A DNA stretch of 33,299 nucleotides, taken from Terfezia claveryi. Lineage: Eukaryota > Ascomycota > Pezizomycetes > Pezizales > Pezizaceae. The stretch is from contig WHUX01000396.1 of assembly GCA_015179025.1 (NCBI GenBank), positions 1 through 33,299 on the forward strand. The letters run 5' to 3'. Positions 1 to 9,680 of this stretch are shown piece after piece (position 1 is the stretch's first letter; each line of letters opens with the position of its first letter). The notes below the pieces were generated by a model, which saw only the letters and a program-made list of their open reading frames with translations, was not told the DNA's origin and made no database searches. The translations under genes were made by a program, and so were the position numbers.

Positions 1-2493
1 GGTGACCTGCAACCAGGCTGTCGTTGTGTTCCTTGATCAATCACAGGTGCAGCTCTCCTTCCAGTACATAAAGCCGTTCGAGGTGATAAAAGATGCCTCC
101 TGAACAATACATTCGGCCAGGGAAATCTTGGGGTGGTGGCGCTGGCCGGAATCCACTGTAGTGATGATGTCTTTGGCCAGGGGGTCTTCTTCGTAAGCCT
201 GTTTTACCAGCTGTCGGAGGTCGGCTTCCACTTTAGCAAGGGTATTGGCTCCCAGATCAAGGTTTTTGGGCTTCAATACCACCTGATTCTGGTATTTTAG
301 CCTTTCATACCCCTCTTTAGGAAGGTCTCCTGATCTCCTAGTCAAAGCATCCGGTTTCCCACCAGCCTTTCCTGGCCGGTATTTGATCTTGAAGTTGAAC
401 CGGAAGAGGAACTCCGACCACCTAGCCTGCCGCCGGTTAAGCAGCTTGGTGGTAGTAAAATACTCAAGGTTCTTATGATCGGACAGTACCTCGATAATTC
501 CCTTGGCTGACTCCAGGTGTGGCCTCCACTCCTCGAATGCTCATACAATGGCCTTTAACTCCTTATTATAGATTTCATAATTATACTCCGCCGGGGAGTG
601 CTTTTTTGAGAAGTATGCCACTGAGTGGAGGATACCATTATCATTATTTTGAGACAGTATTCCAGCAGAGATGTAGTCGGAGGCATCAGTTTCAACAATG
701 CATTCTCGATCGGGATCGAAGTGGACTAGGATCAGAGCTGAACAGAAGGCTTTCTTGAGGTCCTCGAAAGCGGCCTGGGCTGCTGGATTCTACTGAAAAG
801 CCTTTTTCGGTGTTCCAGCCTCCATCTTGGTCTTGGTCAGGGCTGTTAGAAGTGCCACAATTTTCAAATAATCCACAATGAACCGGCGATAGAAGTTAGC
901 AAAACTCAAGAAGGCCTGTACATTCTTCAGATTGGTGGGGATTTCCCATTCCTGGATTGCCGCAACCTTAGCAGGGTCCATTTTAATGCCTTCCGTGGTT
1001 ATGATCAAGCCCGATATGGAATTCGTATTTTTCAGGCTTGAGGTATAATCCAGCTTGTTCCAGCTTCTCTAATACTTGTTGGACATGGATCCTGTGTTCT
1101 GCAAGCGAATCAGAGTATATGAGAATATCGTCTAGATAAGCTGTACAAAATACAGCGAGAAAGTCCCGTAAGGTGTCGTTGATAAAGTGCTGGAAGGAGG
1201 CTGGTACATTGGTAAGACCGAAGGGCATCACATTGTACTCAAAGTGGCCATATCGTATCCGGAAGGCAGTTTTCCACTCCTCCCCTTTGGCAATCCGTAC
1301 CAAGTTATAGGCCCCTCTCAGATCCAATTTGGTAAACCATTTAGCCTTTGACAACCTGGCCAACGTCTCCTGGATCAGGGGCAAGGGGTATCTATTTTTT
1401 ACCGTTATCTCATTCAAACCATGGTAGTCCATGCATAACCAAAGGGAACTATCCGATTTCTTCACGAATAGTATAGGAGCTCCAGCTGGGGAAGAGCTGT
1501 ATCGAATGAAGCTCTTGTTGAGGTTTTCCTCCAGGTACTTCTTCAGGGCCTCTAATTCCAGCCGTGACATTCTATAGAGTAGGCTGTACGGTGGGGTCTT
1601 TCCTTCCACCAGGGGGATTGTGTGGTCATATGGTCGGTGTGGTGCCAACTTCTCCACGGCTTTTTCTGAAAACAAATCAATGAACTTGTGGTATTCCTCT
1701 GGGACTATAGACTTCCAGTTCTCCCTGGACCTCGTCTTGTTGATCGCCAGGTTCACCTCATATATGGAAAGAGTATGTGCCTTCAGCTTGTGCCTCCTAG
1801 TGAAGTAAGTAAAAGCCCCTGCGCCAATAAAGCTAACATTCATGGGTTTTTGGAGAGCAGGAGATATCGGGGAAACAGGGGTAATAGGAACATGTGGGTT
1901 GTCAACATTGATATTTGCGGTCTGGTGTACTACCTGAGTGGGATCCTCTACCGGGGGTGGTAGTGCGCATAATCCCTTAATGGTGGTCCGTGGGGCACCA
2001 CAGTGCCTATTGCAATACCCACTATTAAAATTTAAGGTGTAAGAGCCAAAGTTGACGGAGACATCATACATCCGGAGCCATGGGATCCCCAGAACAATTG
2101 GGTATTTGAGCTTGGTCACGAATATGGGGAGACTCTCTGAGTGGTCTCCAATAGCACTGGGTAGGCAGGCAAGGTTGGTGATAGCCCCGGAAGAGATGGG
2201 GTAGCTATTGATAACGTTGAAAAGGCGGGGGGTGTTGAGTTTCGAGGTTGGTATAGAGTTTTTACTGATGAAGATCTGGTCAATGAATGCTAATCCTGAA
2301 GCACCACAATCTATGAGAGCTGATGTAACCACTGTTTTATTATTGAACTTGACAGTTATTAGTACTACAAAATGCTCACTGAACAAGCGAGATTCATCAA
2401 CAGATATAGATGCAAGAACAGAAAAAGATAACAAAGACAAATGACATAGGATAGGTCCCTTGCTAGTGTCAGCAACTAGGGAAGGGACAGGGC
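1..2493 (-). pseudogene. pol: Pol of element A: protease, RT, RNase H, integrase start (broken)
   Basis: Pol processes the polyprotein and copies the RNA into DNA. In order on the minus strand: aspartic protease motif LIDCGASG near 2300, RT with MDYHGLNEI, LDLRGAY, MPFGLTN and catalytic [11 protein letters not shown] near 1130, then RNase H remnants at about 790-340, then the start of the integrase region at about 340-1. The frame from 2440 to 983 is open. A deletion near 1010 joins EFHI to LDHNHGRH where relatives continue VQEVKYLG, shifting the frame; the rest is recovered as pieces at 1008-790, 548-342 and 345-37. No in-frame ATG opens pol, which fits expression by frameshifting. The remainder lies left of the window. 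Confidence 0.9.
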
Positions 2494-2500
2494 TTTTCCC
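2455..2500 (-). promoter_or_regulatory. -1 ribosomal frameshift signal, gag/pol junction of A
   Basis: On the minus strand the heptamer GGGAAAA (2494-2500) sits in gag phase as G GGA AAA. A 5-nt spacer follows, then a hairpin whose arms are 2475-2488 and 2455-2467 with a 7-nt loop. The TAG stop of gag lies in the first arm. The -1 frame is open from the heptamer into protease. In this copy a G-to-C change in the first arm removes one pair. The arrangement equals that in B and C. Confidence 0.75.
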
Positions 2501-3726
2501 GACTCATCCCCCTCCTCGATCCGGAGTTCTGGGGTGTTGGCTGGGCAGTCGGAGATGTCATGAACAGCCAGGGAGTGGTTTTTTTGAAGGGGACAGGCTG
2601 CAATGAAGTGATCAGCCTTCCCACACGCAATATACAAGCCTTTATCCCTACGCCTATCCCATTCCTCCTGCGTCAATCGAGGCCTTCCTGAGGACAAATC
2701 TATAGGGGCGGGCCCTCTTGGTACTAGTAAAAGATATGCCGGTTTGTTGGCTAGGGTTGTAGTTGTTGGAGAGGATTGGGCTGGCTTCGGCTACTGCTGC
2801 TATTGTGCTGGGCGGGTGGTTAGTCGAAAGGCCAGTCGGTGGTGTAACCTGGCCATTCGTTGCTCCACCATGGAGGCCTGGTCGATCAACTCCTCGAGGG
2901 TATCAACCGCAGGGAGGGTAACCATGGCTTGTTGGAGCTCATTGCTGAGCCCCTCGTGGAATTGCTCGAACTTAGCCTGGTCGTTCCACCTTACCTCTGG
3001 GGCCAGCCTCGAGAACTCTGTGATGTAAGTAGATAGCTCTGAGTTGTGCTGTCTCAGTACCCAGAGTGCTTGACTGGCCGTCCCCACTGCATCAGGATCT
3101 TCGAATGCCTAATCCAAGATAACAAACAAGGCTGAGACGTTGTCGAGCTTGATCCCTGTCTCAAGCACATATGGCTGGATTTGATCCATGGCCTTGCCCT
3201 CCAGTAGGGCAAACACATAGGCTAGGCGTTGTTGTTTTGACAGAAACCTAGCCGAATCCCTGCTCAACTTCAAGTTCACCGCATTTTTCCAGGCTGGTAG
3301 ACGAGCCCTATCTCCATTAAACTTAGGGGAGGTGGGGATACTTTCAGTTTTGGCAGTGGTGGTTGGCATAGGGATAGCCAGATTTGCTAGGGCGTAGCCG
3401 AGGTTTTGTACTGTGGTCCGTTCGGTGGCTGGGGCAAGGTTCACATGGTCGAGATCCGTCTGGAGGACCGTGATCTCTTCGTCGGCAGATCTCAGCTTTC
3501 GTTCGGCCACGGCCAAGCTGTTGCCGAGTTCGGCCACGGCCAAGCTGTTGCCGAGTTCGGCCACGGCCAAGCTGTTGCCGAGTTCGGCCCCAATAGCATC
3601 CATAGCCTTGAAAATGTCGATGATTTCTCGATAAGAGGTATTCAATTCGTTCGGGCCTGAGGGTATAGGGGAGCTTCTCCAGGTCTGGAACCTAACAGCG
3701 GGTAGTGGAAGAGCTGCTCCTGACAT
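2476..3726 (-). pseudogene. gag: Gag of element A (broken)
   Basis: One frame of 416 codons runs from the ATG at 3726 to TAG at 2476-2478. It is the structural (capsid/nucleocapsid) polyprotein and would form cytoplasmic particles. The start MSGAALPLP matches the MSA.IPLP starts of B and C. A coiled-coil-prone N-terminal part carries a 9-residue repeat three times. A capsid-like region follows (APEVRWNDQAKFEQF), then a single zinc knuckle (ACGKADHFIAAC) in which Tyr replaces the first Cys. In-frame stops occur at 3109, 2800 and 2791, all at positions that are Gln in relatives or plausibly so. The end ..DESGKALSLP overlaps the frameshift signal. Family identity is clear from B and C; the copy is non-functional. 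Confidence 0.88.
3501..3589 (-). repeat. 27-bp tandem repeat inside gag A, 3.3 copies
   Basis: Three identical 27-bp units (3501-3527, 3528-3554, 3555-3581) and a partial fourth. The length is a multiple of three, so gag stays in frame and gains the nonapeptide AELGNSLAV repeated head to tail. B and C have no such expansion at the equivalent coiled-coil position. The perfect identity of the units suggests recent slippage. Confidence 0.95.
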
Positions 3727-3762
3727 GACTGCATACCAGTTGGTCTAAAGGATCCAATGTAG

Positions 3763-4348
3763 TATAACGAGGGCTCTGGGGGACAAGGCAACCAAGGGGT
3801 ATGCCAGGGCAATGGCAAGGGGGAATCACCCACATAGGAGCGCTACGTGTGTAATCTAGGGAAAGGATAGGGGCAAGGCAAGGGCAGGGCTAGGGTAACA
3901 CTTACGTAGGAATGCTACGTGTGTGACTAGGAAAACTAGGCTTGTTACGGACACCTGTCATGGATGTTACGGACGATGTCAGGGGGGGGGTGGGGGGCAG
4001 GATGTTCAGAAGGCAAGAGGCAAGGACAAGAGACACATGGAAGTGGTTGCCGTGTGTGTCTACTGCAGAGTTGTTTTGTACGAGACAAGGATGTACACAA
4101 GGGAGGTGCACAAGCGCTGGGAGAAGCAAGGTCCTGTATTGGGTATACAAGATGTTGGATGGGGATCCAACATGAGTGTGAGAGTGAGGAGATAGATATA
4201 CATGGTGGCCCAAGGCCAATAACAGAATAAGGTTCCGAGATAGGGAACCCTCAATAGTCGTGCAGAAAGTGACACGACTCTCAAAATACAACCCGGTACT
4301 AGACAACATCAATAACAATAACAATAGTAAAGAGAGGTGGTTGTTACA
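3763..4348 (-). repeat. Element A 5' LTR
   Basis: On the minus strand it begins TGTAACAACC and ends in TTATA, where the related LTRs of C end in TTACA. It is 586 bp long. Its central part resembles the LTR of C, including the shared GGATCC-centred hairpin near 4151-4170 and a TATA-like tract (minus strand) near 4195-4202. Both ends fit the B and C LTR termini with one transition or transversion each. The LTR supplies promoter and polyadenylation functions. Small ORFs across it are chance frames. Confidence 0.85.
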
Positions 4349-4680
4349 CTGGTAGTTTATCTACTTCTTTAAAGCTATTATAGGATGTGCAGTACCCTAT
4401 TTATACAACTTGGTGAATCTAGTTCTACCTAACTCACTAGGTCCAAATATAGCAAAATTGGCCATTATGTACTGCATGCATCAGTACCATATCTAGTAAA
4501 GAATCTTTAGAATACTGGAGTTATTAAACCTAAGTTTATTGGCAAACTATTTAGTACTATAATCATCATCTCCAGAACTATCACTACCTCTATTACTAAT
4601 ATTCCCTACCTTCTATTTCTTCGAAGGTATATTTCCAAGAAGTTCCGTTAATATTACACATGCCAGTAAGGCACTCTAAG
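4349..4680. other. Unassigned AT-rich interval between A and D
   Basis: These 332 bases flank both the A and D insertion points. They hold no ORF of note and no sequence I could match to the other elements here. On the minus strand there is a TATAAATAGG near 4407-4416, so it may be part of an LTR or a promoter region of a further element. It is also possible that this is ordinary intergenic host DNA. Nothing more can be supported. Confidence 0.4.
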
Positions 4681-4712
4681 TATAATGAGTTGTTAGGGGG
4701 ACTGGAAGATCA

Positions 4713-4742
4713 GATTAGATAAGATAAGGATCTTATCTAATT
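4713..4742. other. Hairpin near LTR end, D family
   Basis: Arms of 13 nt (GATTAGATAAGAT and its complement) flank the loop AAGG. The same hairpin stands at 12236-12265, 13675-13704 and 29822-29851. Between D and E copies, one base pair of the stem differs on both sides in a complementary way. Confidence 0.85.
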
Positions 4743-5132
4743 AGATAATCTCAGGCTAGTAATATATACTACAAAGTAGATTACTAATAGTGTATTGTTT
4801 ATTCTCACTATTAAAGTTATTACCAGTAGTATAAGATTACTGTAATAGGTAAAGTAGTATAGGAGTGCCAAAAGTACTTAGAAGATTAACAAGTGGAACT
4901 TCTATATTGATTGTACTATAACTATATTCTGAGTTCTAACTCCCTGTTCAACTAAAGGGAAATTTAGGGGACTATATGTGTTTCCAATAGGGTAGTGCTG
5001 GGGTAGTGCTGAGGCAGTGCACTATTATCTAACCCTTACATATGATTGAAATCAACATTATCTGATCCTCTAGATAGTACTTCTAAATACTATCTAGTAC
5101 AAAATAGGTTAAGACTTAATTTAGACTTATAT

Positions 5133-5190
5133 ATGTGAAAGCATGTGACAATATGTGAAAGCATGTGAAAGCATGTGAAAGCATATGAAA
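5133..5190. repeat. 10-bp tandem repeat in D LTR
   Basis: Unit ATGTGAAAGC, about six copies, two of them degenerate. The E LTR has the same array at 14091-14148 with cleaner units. It lies in the first third of the LTR in transcription direction, so it could hold repeated activator sites; that role is inferred. Confidence 0.9.
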
Positions 5191-5319
5191 TATTAGCAAG
5201 GCAGATAGCACACAGAATGTTGGATATTTTAAGATGCTTGCTGAGTAAGAAAATATATAAGAAATATATTTGTGAGGGAGAGGGTTAGTTATAGGGTATG
5301 AGTAAGCCACTTCCTTACA

Positions 5320-5516
5320 TACCTCTCTGTTTAGATAAAAACTCTATCCTAGGAAATAAACAGGGTCTGGATTTATATATATTAGTAGTTATAATTCAAT
5401 TCATAATACCTATTGTTCCTATTCATATAGGTACTACTCCCACTTGCTCCTGTATCATACTTTACATTATCATTCCCCTGCTTGAAATCCTTAACAATAG
5501 GAATGTCATCAAAATA
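5320..5516 (-). other. D 3' untranslated segment
   Basis: Lies between the last Pol stop and the 3' LTR. No coding signal; it ends in the purine-rich tract next to the LTR. The plus-strand ORF over it is a chance frame. Confidence 0.6.
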
Positions 5517-6204
5517 CTAACTGATTACCCTTTGTGGTTGTCTTTCTTTAAAGAAATGTCTAAGCATCAATTGGGGTAAGTCCACCTCTTTTTCTTTGCT
5601 TTTGTCAATCTTGACTGCCATAGATGAAACAGGGGTGGCAAGGACTTTCTTTCTTTCATCATTAATTATCTCTAAAGTCTCTTTCCTTGTCTTATTTTTA
5701 CCAAGCTTATTCTTACTAACCTTTCTCTTTTTGTAAGTTGCTTGCTTACTACCAGTCAACCAGAATTGTCTTTTCAATGACTTATCAATACCATCAGCAT
5801 ATACCCACTCATCATACTTATAAGGCCATCCCTTCTATTTCATCTTGTACTGCAACTTCCCTGTTCCAGGCTGTGATCTGAATTCCAACACTCTTTCTAC
5901 CTTATACCTATCTTCCTTAACTGATCCTGGTTGTTCCAGATTCCTGGAAGGGAACAGTTGTATTGGATTAGGGAAGAAGGGTTTCAGAAGTGAGGTGTGG
6001 AAGGAATTGTTGATATTATTAAGGTCAGGGAAGTCAGTGAAGTCAAGTTTAGCATTTTGACTCTATGGTGAATATTTGGTAATAGTGAAGGGGCCTATAC
6101 ATTTAGGAGATAGTTTGGAGGAGTGGTACCTTGCTGGTAGGTTTTTTGTTGATAGCATTACCTGATCATTGACTTGGTAATCAGGAGAGGCTCTTCTGTG
6201 TTTG
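5517..6204 (-). pseudogene. pol: D Pol C-terminus: integrase tail and chromodomain
   Basis: Minus-strand reading gives an integrase C-terminal GPF-type segment (GPFTITKYSP, then FHTSLLKPF) followed by a chromodomain: VERVLEF, KLQYKMK, stop for Trp, KGWPYKYDEWVYADGID. A Lys-rich tail follows (KKRKVSKNK) and ends at 5517. Chromodomains of this class direct integration towards modified chromatin in the nucleus. The frame matches that of the integrase core once S and one TSD copy are discounted. In-frame stops near 5837 and 6060 fit C-to-T decay. The tail past the chromodomain, about 75 residues, is longer than in A-C and I do not recognise it. Confidence 0.85.
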
Positions 6205-6923
6205 TGTAATGAATGGTACTAGACAGTATTCATTCGGTACCGTTTATACAATCTATATCCGTAGGCACGGACGTTTGTGTATTTCGGTTCTGCTGAGGTA
6301 AGAGCTCAGAAGGGTAGGGAGATTACTATGTGGGACGTTCCCAAAGGGAACAGTAATTAACTGGTGTAATCTATCTTATATGATTTGTGCTATCTAAGCT
6401 ATATGATCTTGATCTGATCGGAATATAGGCTTGCTTGCTTTGAAGGCTTGCTTGGTTGCTTCTTGTCTTTCTGTGGATTCCAGAGGGAATCCAGTGGCCT
6501 ATTTATACTCCTCTGAGATCTGATGACTAAGGAAATAAATACAATAAAGGGTGGTACACCAGAAGGTGGTGCGCTGTACAAAAGGGGTCATGTGGCCATA
6601 GTAATGAGTCACACGCCATAAATGATGGTCATGTGGCCATAGTAATAAGTCACACGCCATAAACGATGGTCATGTGGCCATAGTAATAAGTCACATGCCT
6701 TAAACAGAGGTCACGCGGCCATAATGAGGGTGTCTTCATATGGCAAGTGCCATGGAACTTCCCATGGCAGATTCCGCGTGCTATGGACGCTTATAAACAA
6801 TAGGAGGTGGTAGAAGGCTAGTCCTTCAACCGAGAGGCTTAGTTACATAACATAGTAGTAATATAGGAAATACAAAAGTATATAATCAATTATATAAGCA
6901 ATGAGATAACGTTCTCCATTACA
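6205..6923 (-). mobile_element. Solo LTR S inserted in D
   Basis: 719 bp bounded by TGTAATG and CATTACA, flanked by the 5-bp direct repeat GTTTG (6200-6204 and 6924-6928). It has no internal coding region. A TATAAATAGG box reads on the minus strand at about 6500-6507, so transcription would run leftwards. It interrupts D Pol between the integrase core and its C-terminal part. It matches none of the other LTRs here, so it marks a further retrotransposon family; whether Ty1/copia or Ty3/gypsy cannot be told. It probably arose by LTR-LTR recombination. Confidence 0.9.
6586..6730. repeat. 41-bp tandem repeat in solo LTR S
   Basis: Three full units (6586-6626, 6627-6667, 6668-6708) and a partial fourth. 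Each contains TCATGTGGCCATAGTAAT and CACACGCCATAAA. Units differ by a few transitions. The array is upstream of the minus-strand TATA box, where LTR enhancers usually lie. Confidence 0.93.
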
Positions 6924-6928
6924 GTTTG

Positions 6929-8135
6929 TTAGCTTGCTGAATTTGGTACTTTTTTGCCTTAGTAAGGTTTTCAGCAACCTGGTAAAATCTGGTTGTGGGG
7001 TTTGAATAGGTAGGTATAGGGTGGGGTAGGATAGGTGCAGATAAATTAGGCTAGTATCCTAGCTTGGTAAAGAAAGGGGAATGTCCTCTTGTAGCACTAA
7101 CTCTTGCATTCACCTCTGTTTGAACAGAAGGTATGGCTTGTACCCAATTTATTCCCTGTTCCAGCTTCTTAGCTGCAAACATAAGAATAATTGTCCTATT
7201 CTTTCTTTTACTTATCCCATTAGTTTGGGGGTGATATGTGGAAGATGCTTTATACAAAATTCCATTTTTCTGCATTCAATCTTGAAATGTAGTAGACATA
7301 AACAAGGGGTCTTAGTCAGAAACAATTTCATAAAGAAATCCTACATTAGGCTTAATGAATCTTTCAAAGATATCAATAACTCCTAATGTGTCAACATTAT
7401 CTGCAACAGGTAGTAAAAATGTAAAATCAGAATGCCTGTCAGTCATGACTAATAACTTATGAAATATTAACATATGAGGCTTATCACCAATAGGAGTTCT
7501 GTAACTAAGAGTAAATTTAGTACATAAAATCATAACAGGTTCCATACTAAGAAAATCTATAGTCATGCTACCTCATAGCCTAGTAGGTACATTGAGAGGA
7601 GTAAGGAATCCAGGGGGTTTCTATGTGGATCCTTTAGTGATTTGGCAGGTTTCACAACTCTTTACAAATTCTTCAACCTGCTTATAAAAATCCTAAAAGA
7701 TGTACTTATTGGTAAGCTCCTGTGTTGTTTTTATAAGGCCTCTATGTCCAGTGGTAACATGTGCTTGTTGGATAAGGGCTTCAGAGGTAGGGTTACCTTT
7801 AACTTGTAGTCCTTTAGGAATAACCATCTTCCAAGCAAAATTCTTCAGCAGGTACATAAATCCTTCTTGTTTCTTTACTGCAGGTACCTGTTCACCCTTT
7901 TTGATTCTTAAGTACAGTGGTCCAAATACTGTATCTTTTTCCATCTCTTCTCTATAATGCCATTCCAACTCATGATCTCTTATCCACTCAGCAATTACCA
8001 AATCTGGTTCTATTCTCTTTATACCATCATCCAGGGCTTCTATTATCTTTTTCAGGTGATCACTATTATAGAAGGGCTTATTGAGGGCCTTTAGATTATT
8101 TTTCCTAGTATCACAGAAGTTGACAAGGTTTCTGT
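6929..8135 (-). pseudogene. pol: D Pol: integrase zinc-binding and catalytic core
   Basis: Integrase joins the cDNA to the host chromosome. The N-terminal HHCC region is visible at about 7820-7640 (AHVTTGHRGLIKT, then SCETC). The core follows: first Asp in TIDFL near 7565, second in VSD at 7312-7320, directly followed by a stop, and the third motif HPQTNGISKRKN near 7230. There the catalytic Glu position of the usual SER is Lys, one G-to-A step. A further stop lies next to 7276. All pieces (8001-7693, 7566-7312, 7275-7051) share one frame with the knuckle cassette upstream, with no indels. The copy is inactive. Confidence 0.88.
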
Positions 8136-8970
8136 TCAGGTTATGATGACCAAGACAATACTTGCATCTTGGTATCTCTTTTCTTCTTGTGGTAGTGACT
8201 TTTGGGAGTCTTGGGTATAGATAAGACTAATGGCTATCTTGGTTGCATATGCTGCATTTTTTGATGGTCTCTTTTGATAGTGGATAAAGTTTGTTGTCAA
8301 GGGGGCATTTGTTGCTGAGGTGAGTGAATTCCATGCAATTGGTGCATCTGGGAGGAGGAAATTTAATACCTCTAGGGCATTCCTCCTTAAAATGTCCAAA
8401 TGCCCAACATTTGTTATAAAGATTAATACCAAGATCTTTGTTGTTGCATTGGGAATGTGTGTGGCTATTTTTACTACATTGGAAATAAAACTCTTTGGGC
8501 TGAGTTTTGTTAGAGGAAGTTAGGAGGATTGGATCCTCAAGGGATTTGTCAGGAAGGGTGCTGACAAAGGATGCAGGTGAGGCTCTTGGAAGAGGAGGAG
8601 GCTGGAAGTGCACCTTCTTGTTGTCTGCCTCATCCTTGCACTTAGGTGAGGCTGCCCTTCTCTTCAAGGTTCCTTCAAGAGTGGGGTTCCACTCCTGAAG
8701 GTTTCCCACAACCACAGAACCCCTGTTAGCCCTTCTCAAGGACTGTTCCATCTGTTCTATAGTCATGGGTTCCCTGGCTCTTTGCCATTGTTCAGGTTCA
8801 TCTGAGTCAGAGAATTGATCCACAAGGGTCCATTCCTGTAGGTCTTCTGCCTTAGGGGCAGCAAGAGTGGAAGGAGAGGATGTACTAGGTTTTTTATTAA
8901 TTACCACTTCAAACTTAGGTTTTCTTGTAACTGATCTTCCTCTTTCCTCACTCTCTTGTTGTTGCTGTTA
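8136..8970 (-). pseudogene. D Pol: zinc-knuckle cassette between RNase H and integrase
   Basis: An open frame (8907-8227) starts with a charged segment (DQFSDSDEPEQWQRARE) and a linker, then a run of CCHC-like modules: FQCSKNSHTHSQC, YNKCWAFGHFKEEC, CTNCMEFTHLSNKC, CSICNQDSH and CKYCLGHHN. In two the first Cys is replaced by an aromatic residue; in NLYNKC the TAT codon is one transition from TGT. One in-frame TAG (8227-8229) separates the cassette from the integrase, which is in the same frame. CCHC knuckles bind single-stranded nucleic acid and normally sit in Gag; D already has a Gag knuckle near 27220. So this is a second module built into Pol. Its role is unknown to me; RNA or cDNA handling is the natural guess. 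It could also be a gag fragment captured from another element. Confidence 0.75.
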
Positions 8971-8978
8971 GGCCTGGG

Positions 8979-9672
8979 TAGTATGCGCATCGGCCCGAGT
9001 CGAGGCGAGTTTGCCAACTATTTTTCCTACTCGACACCGACTCGCGCCGATGGCAATCAATAAGAAGCCAACTCGCGCCGACTCGCCGGCTACTCGTGAG
9101 TTCTCGCCAAGCCCTTTTGTTACGGGGAATAGGCTAGAAGCCTAGCTTCGCCGCCCATATATATATGAAATTCGTGCATTCGCAGCTTATATATATACAT
9201 GGAATTCGTGCATTCGCGGCTTATATATATACATGGAAATCATGCATTTGCGGCTTATATATGTACATGGAGTTTGTGCATTCGCGGCTAGTATATATCG
9301 AATCCATGTATATATAGAGGCCGCGAATGCCAGATTTACATATATATATAGAGGCCGCGAATACACAATATAGAGGCCGTGCATGTATGAATTCCATGTA
9401 TATATGTAAGCCGCGAATGCACGAATTCCATGTATATATATAACTCGGGAATGCATGATTTCCATGTATATATGGTCGGCGAGGGTAGGCTTCCAGCCTA
9501 TTCTGCGTAACAAAAAGGCTTGGCGAGTACTCGTCAGCTACTCGGCGCTGGCGCGAGTTTTCCAGAGAATTGTGTAGCCAACTCGCCGAGTTGGAGGGTG
9601 GGGCAAAACTCGGCCGTCGGCGCGAGTCTTAGTGAGTCGGCGCGGGGAAAACTCGCCTCGGTGCGCACGCTA
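8979..9672. mobile_element. hAT-like foldback MITE inserted in D
   Basis: 694 bp, flanked by the perfect 8-bp duplication GGCCTGGG (8971-8978 and 9673-9680). Ends are TAGTATGCGCA and, inverted, TAGCGTGCGCA, matching the YARNG start usual for hAT elements. The whole element folds back on itself: outer GC-rich arms rich in ACTCG, inner arms of AT-rich 30-40-bp repeats. It has no transposase, so it must have been moved in trans. Insert plus one TSD is 702 bp, so D's frame is kept in phase across it. Confidence 0.9.
9160..9480. repeat. Inverted minisatellite in the core of the hAT-like MITE
   Basis: About four units on the left arm contain ATGGAATTCGTGCATTCG followed by CGGCTTATATATA. The right arm carries the same units inverted (CCGCGAATGCACGAATTCC). 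The axis lies near 9305. The ORF over this stretch merely translates the repeat. Confidence 0.88.
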
Positions 9673-9680
9673 GGCCTGGG

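Larger units (their letters stand above)
1..4348 (-). mobile_element. Element A: Ty3/gypsy LTR retrotransposon, 3' part outside window
   Basis: Reading leftwards from the 5' LTR (3763-4348) the order is leader, gag, -1 frameshift signal, protease, reverse transcriptase, RNase H and the start of integrase. The window edge cuts the element in the integrase zinc-binding region. It is the same family as B and C: same gag start context, same protease and RT motifs, same frameshift cassette. It is a dead copy, with nonsense codons and at least one frameshifting deletion in pol. The right flank begins CTGGT at 4349, the expected 5-bp TSD, whose partner lies outside the window. Confidence 0.9.
4681..5319 (-). 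repeat. Element D 3' LTR
   Basis: 639 bp; on the minus strand it begins TGTAAGGAAGTGG and ends ACTCATTATA (TACA expected; one transition). It aligns along its length with the E LTR at 13643-14277 and with the partial D 5' LTR at 29791-30186. It contains the 10-bp tandem repeat and the terminal hairpin listed separately. The purine-rich tract just upstream (minus strand AACAGAGAGGTA, 5320-5331) is the likely plus-strand primer. Confidence 0.87.

Noticed and set aside
3406..3660. Plus-strand ORFs over gag A
   Set aside because: Shadows of the 27-bp repeat and of gag; B and C do not keep them open.
9187..9513. 108-codon minus-strand ORF
   Set aside because: It translates the direct repeats of the foldback MITE; periodic sequence gives long open frames without coding.
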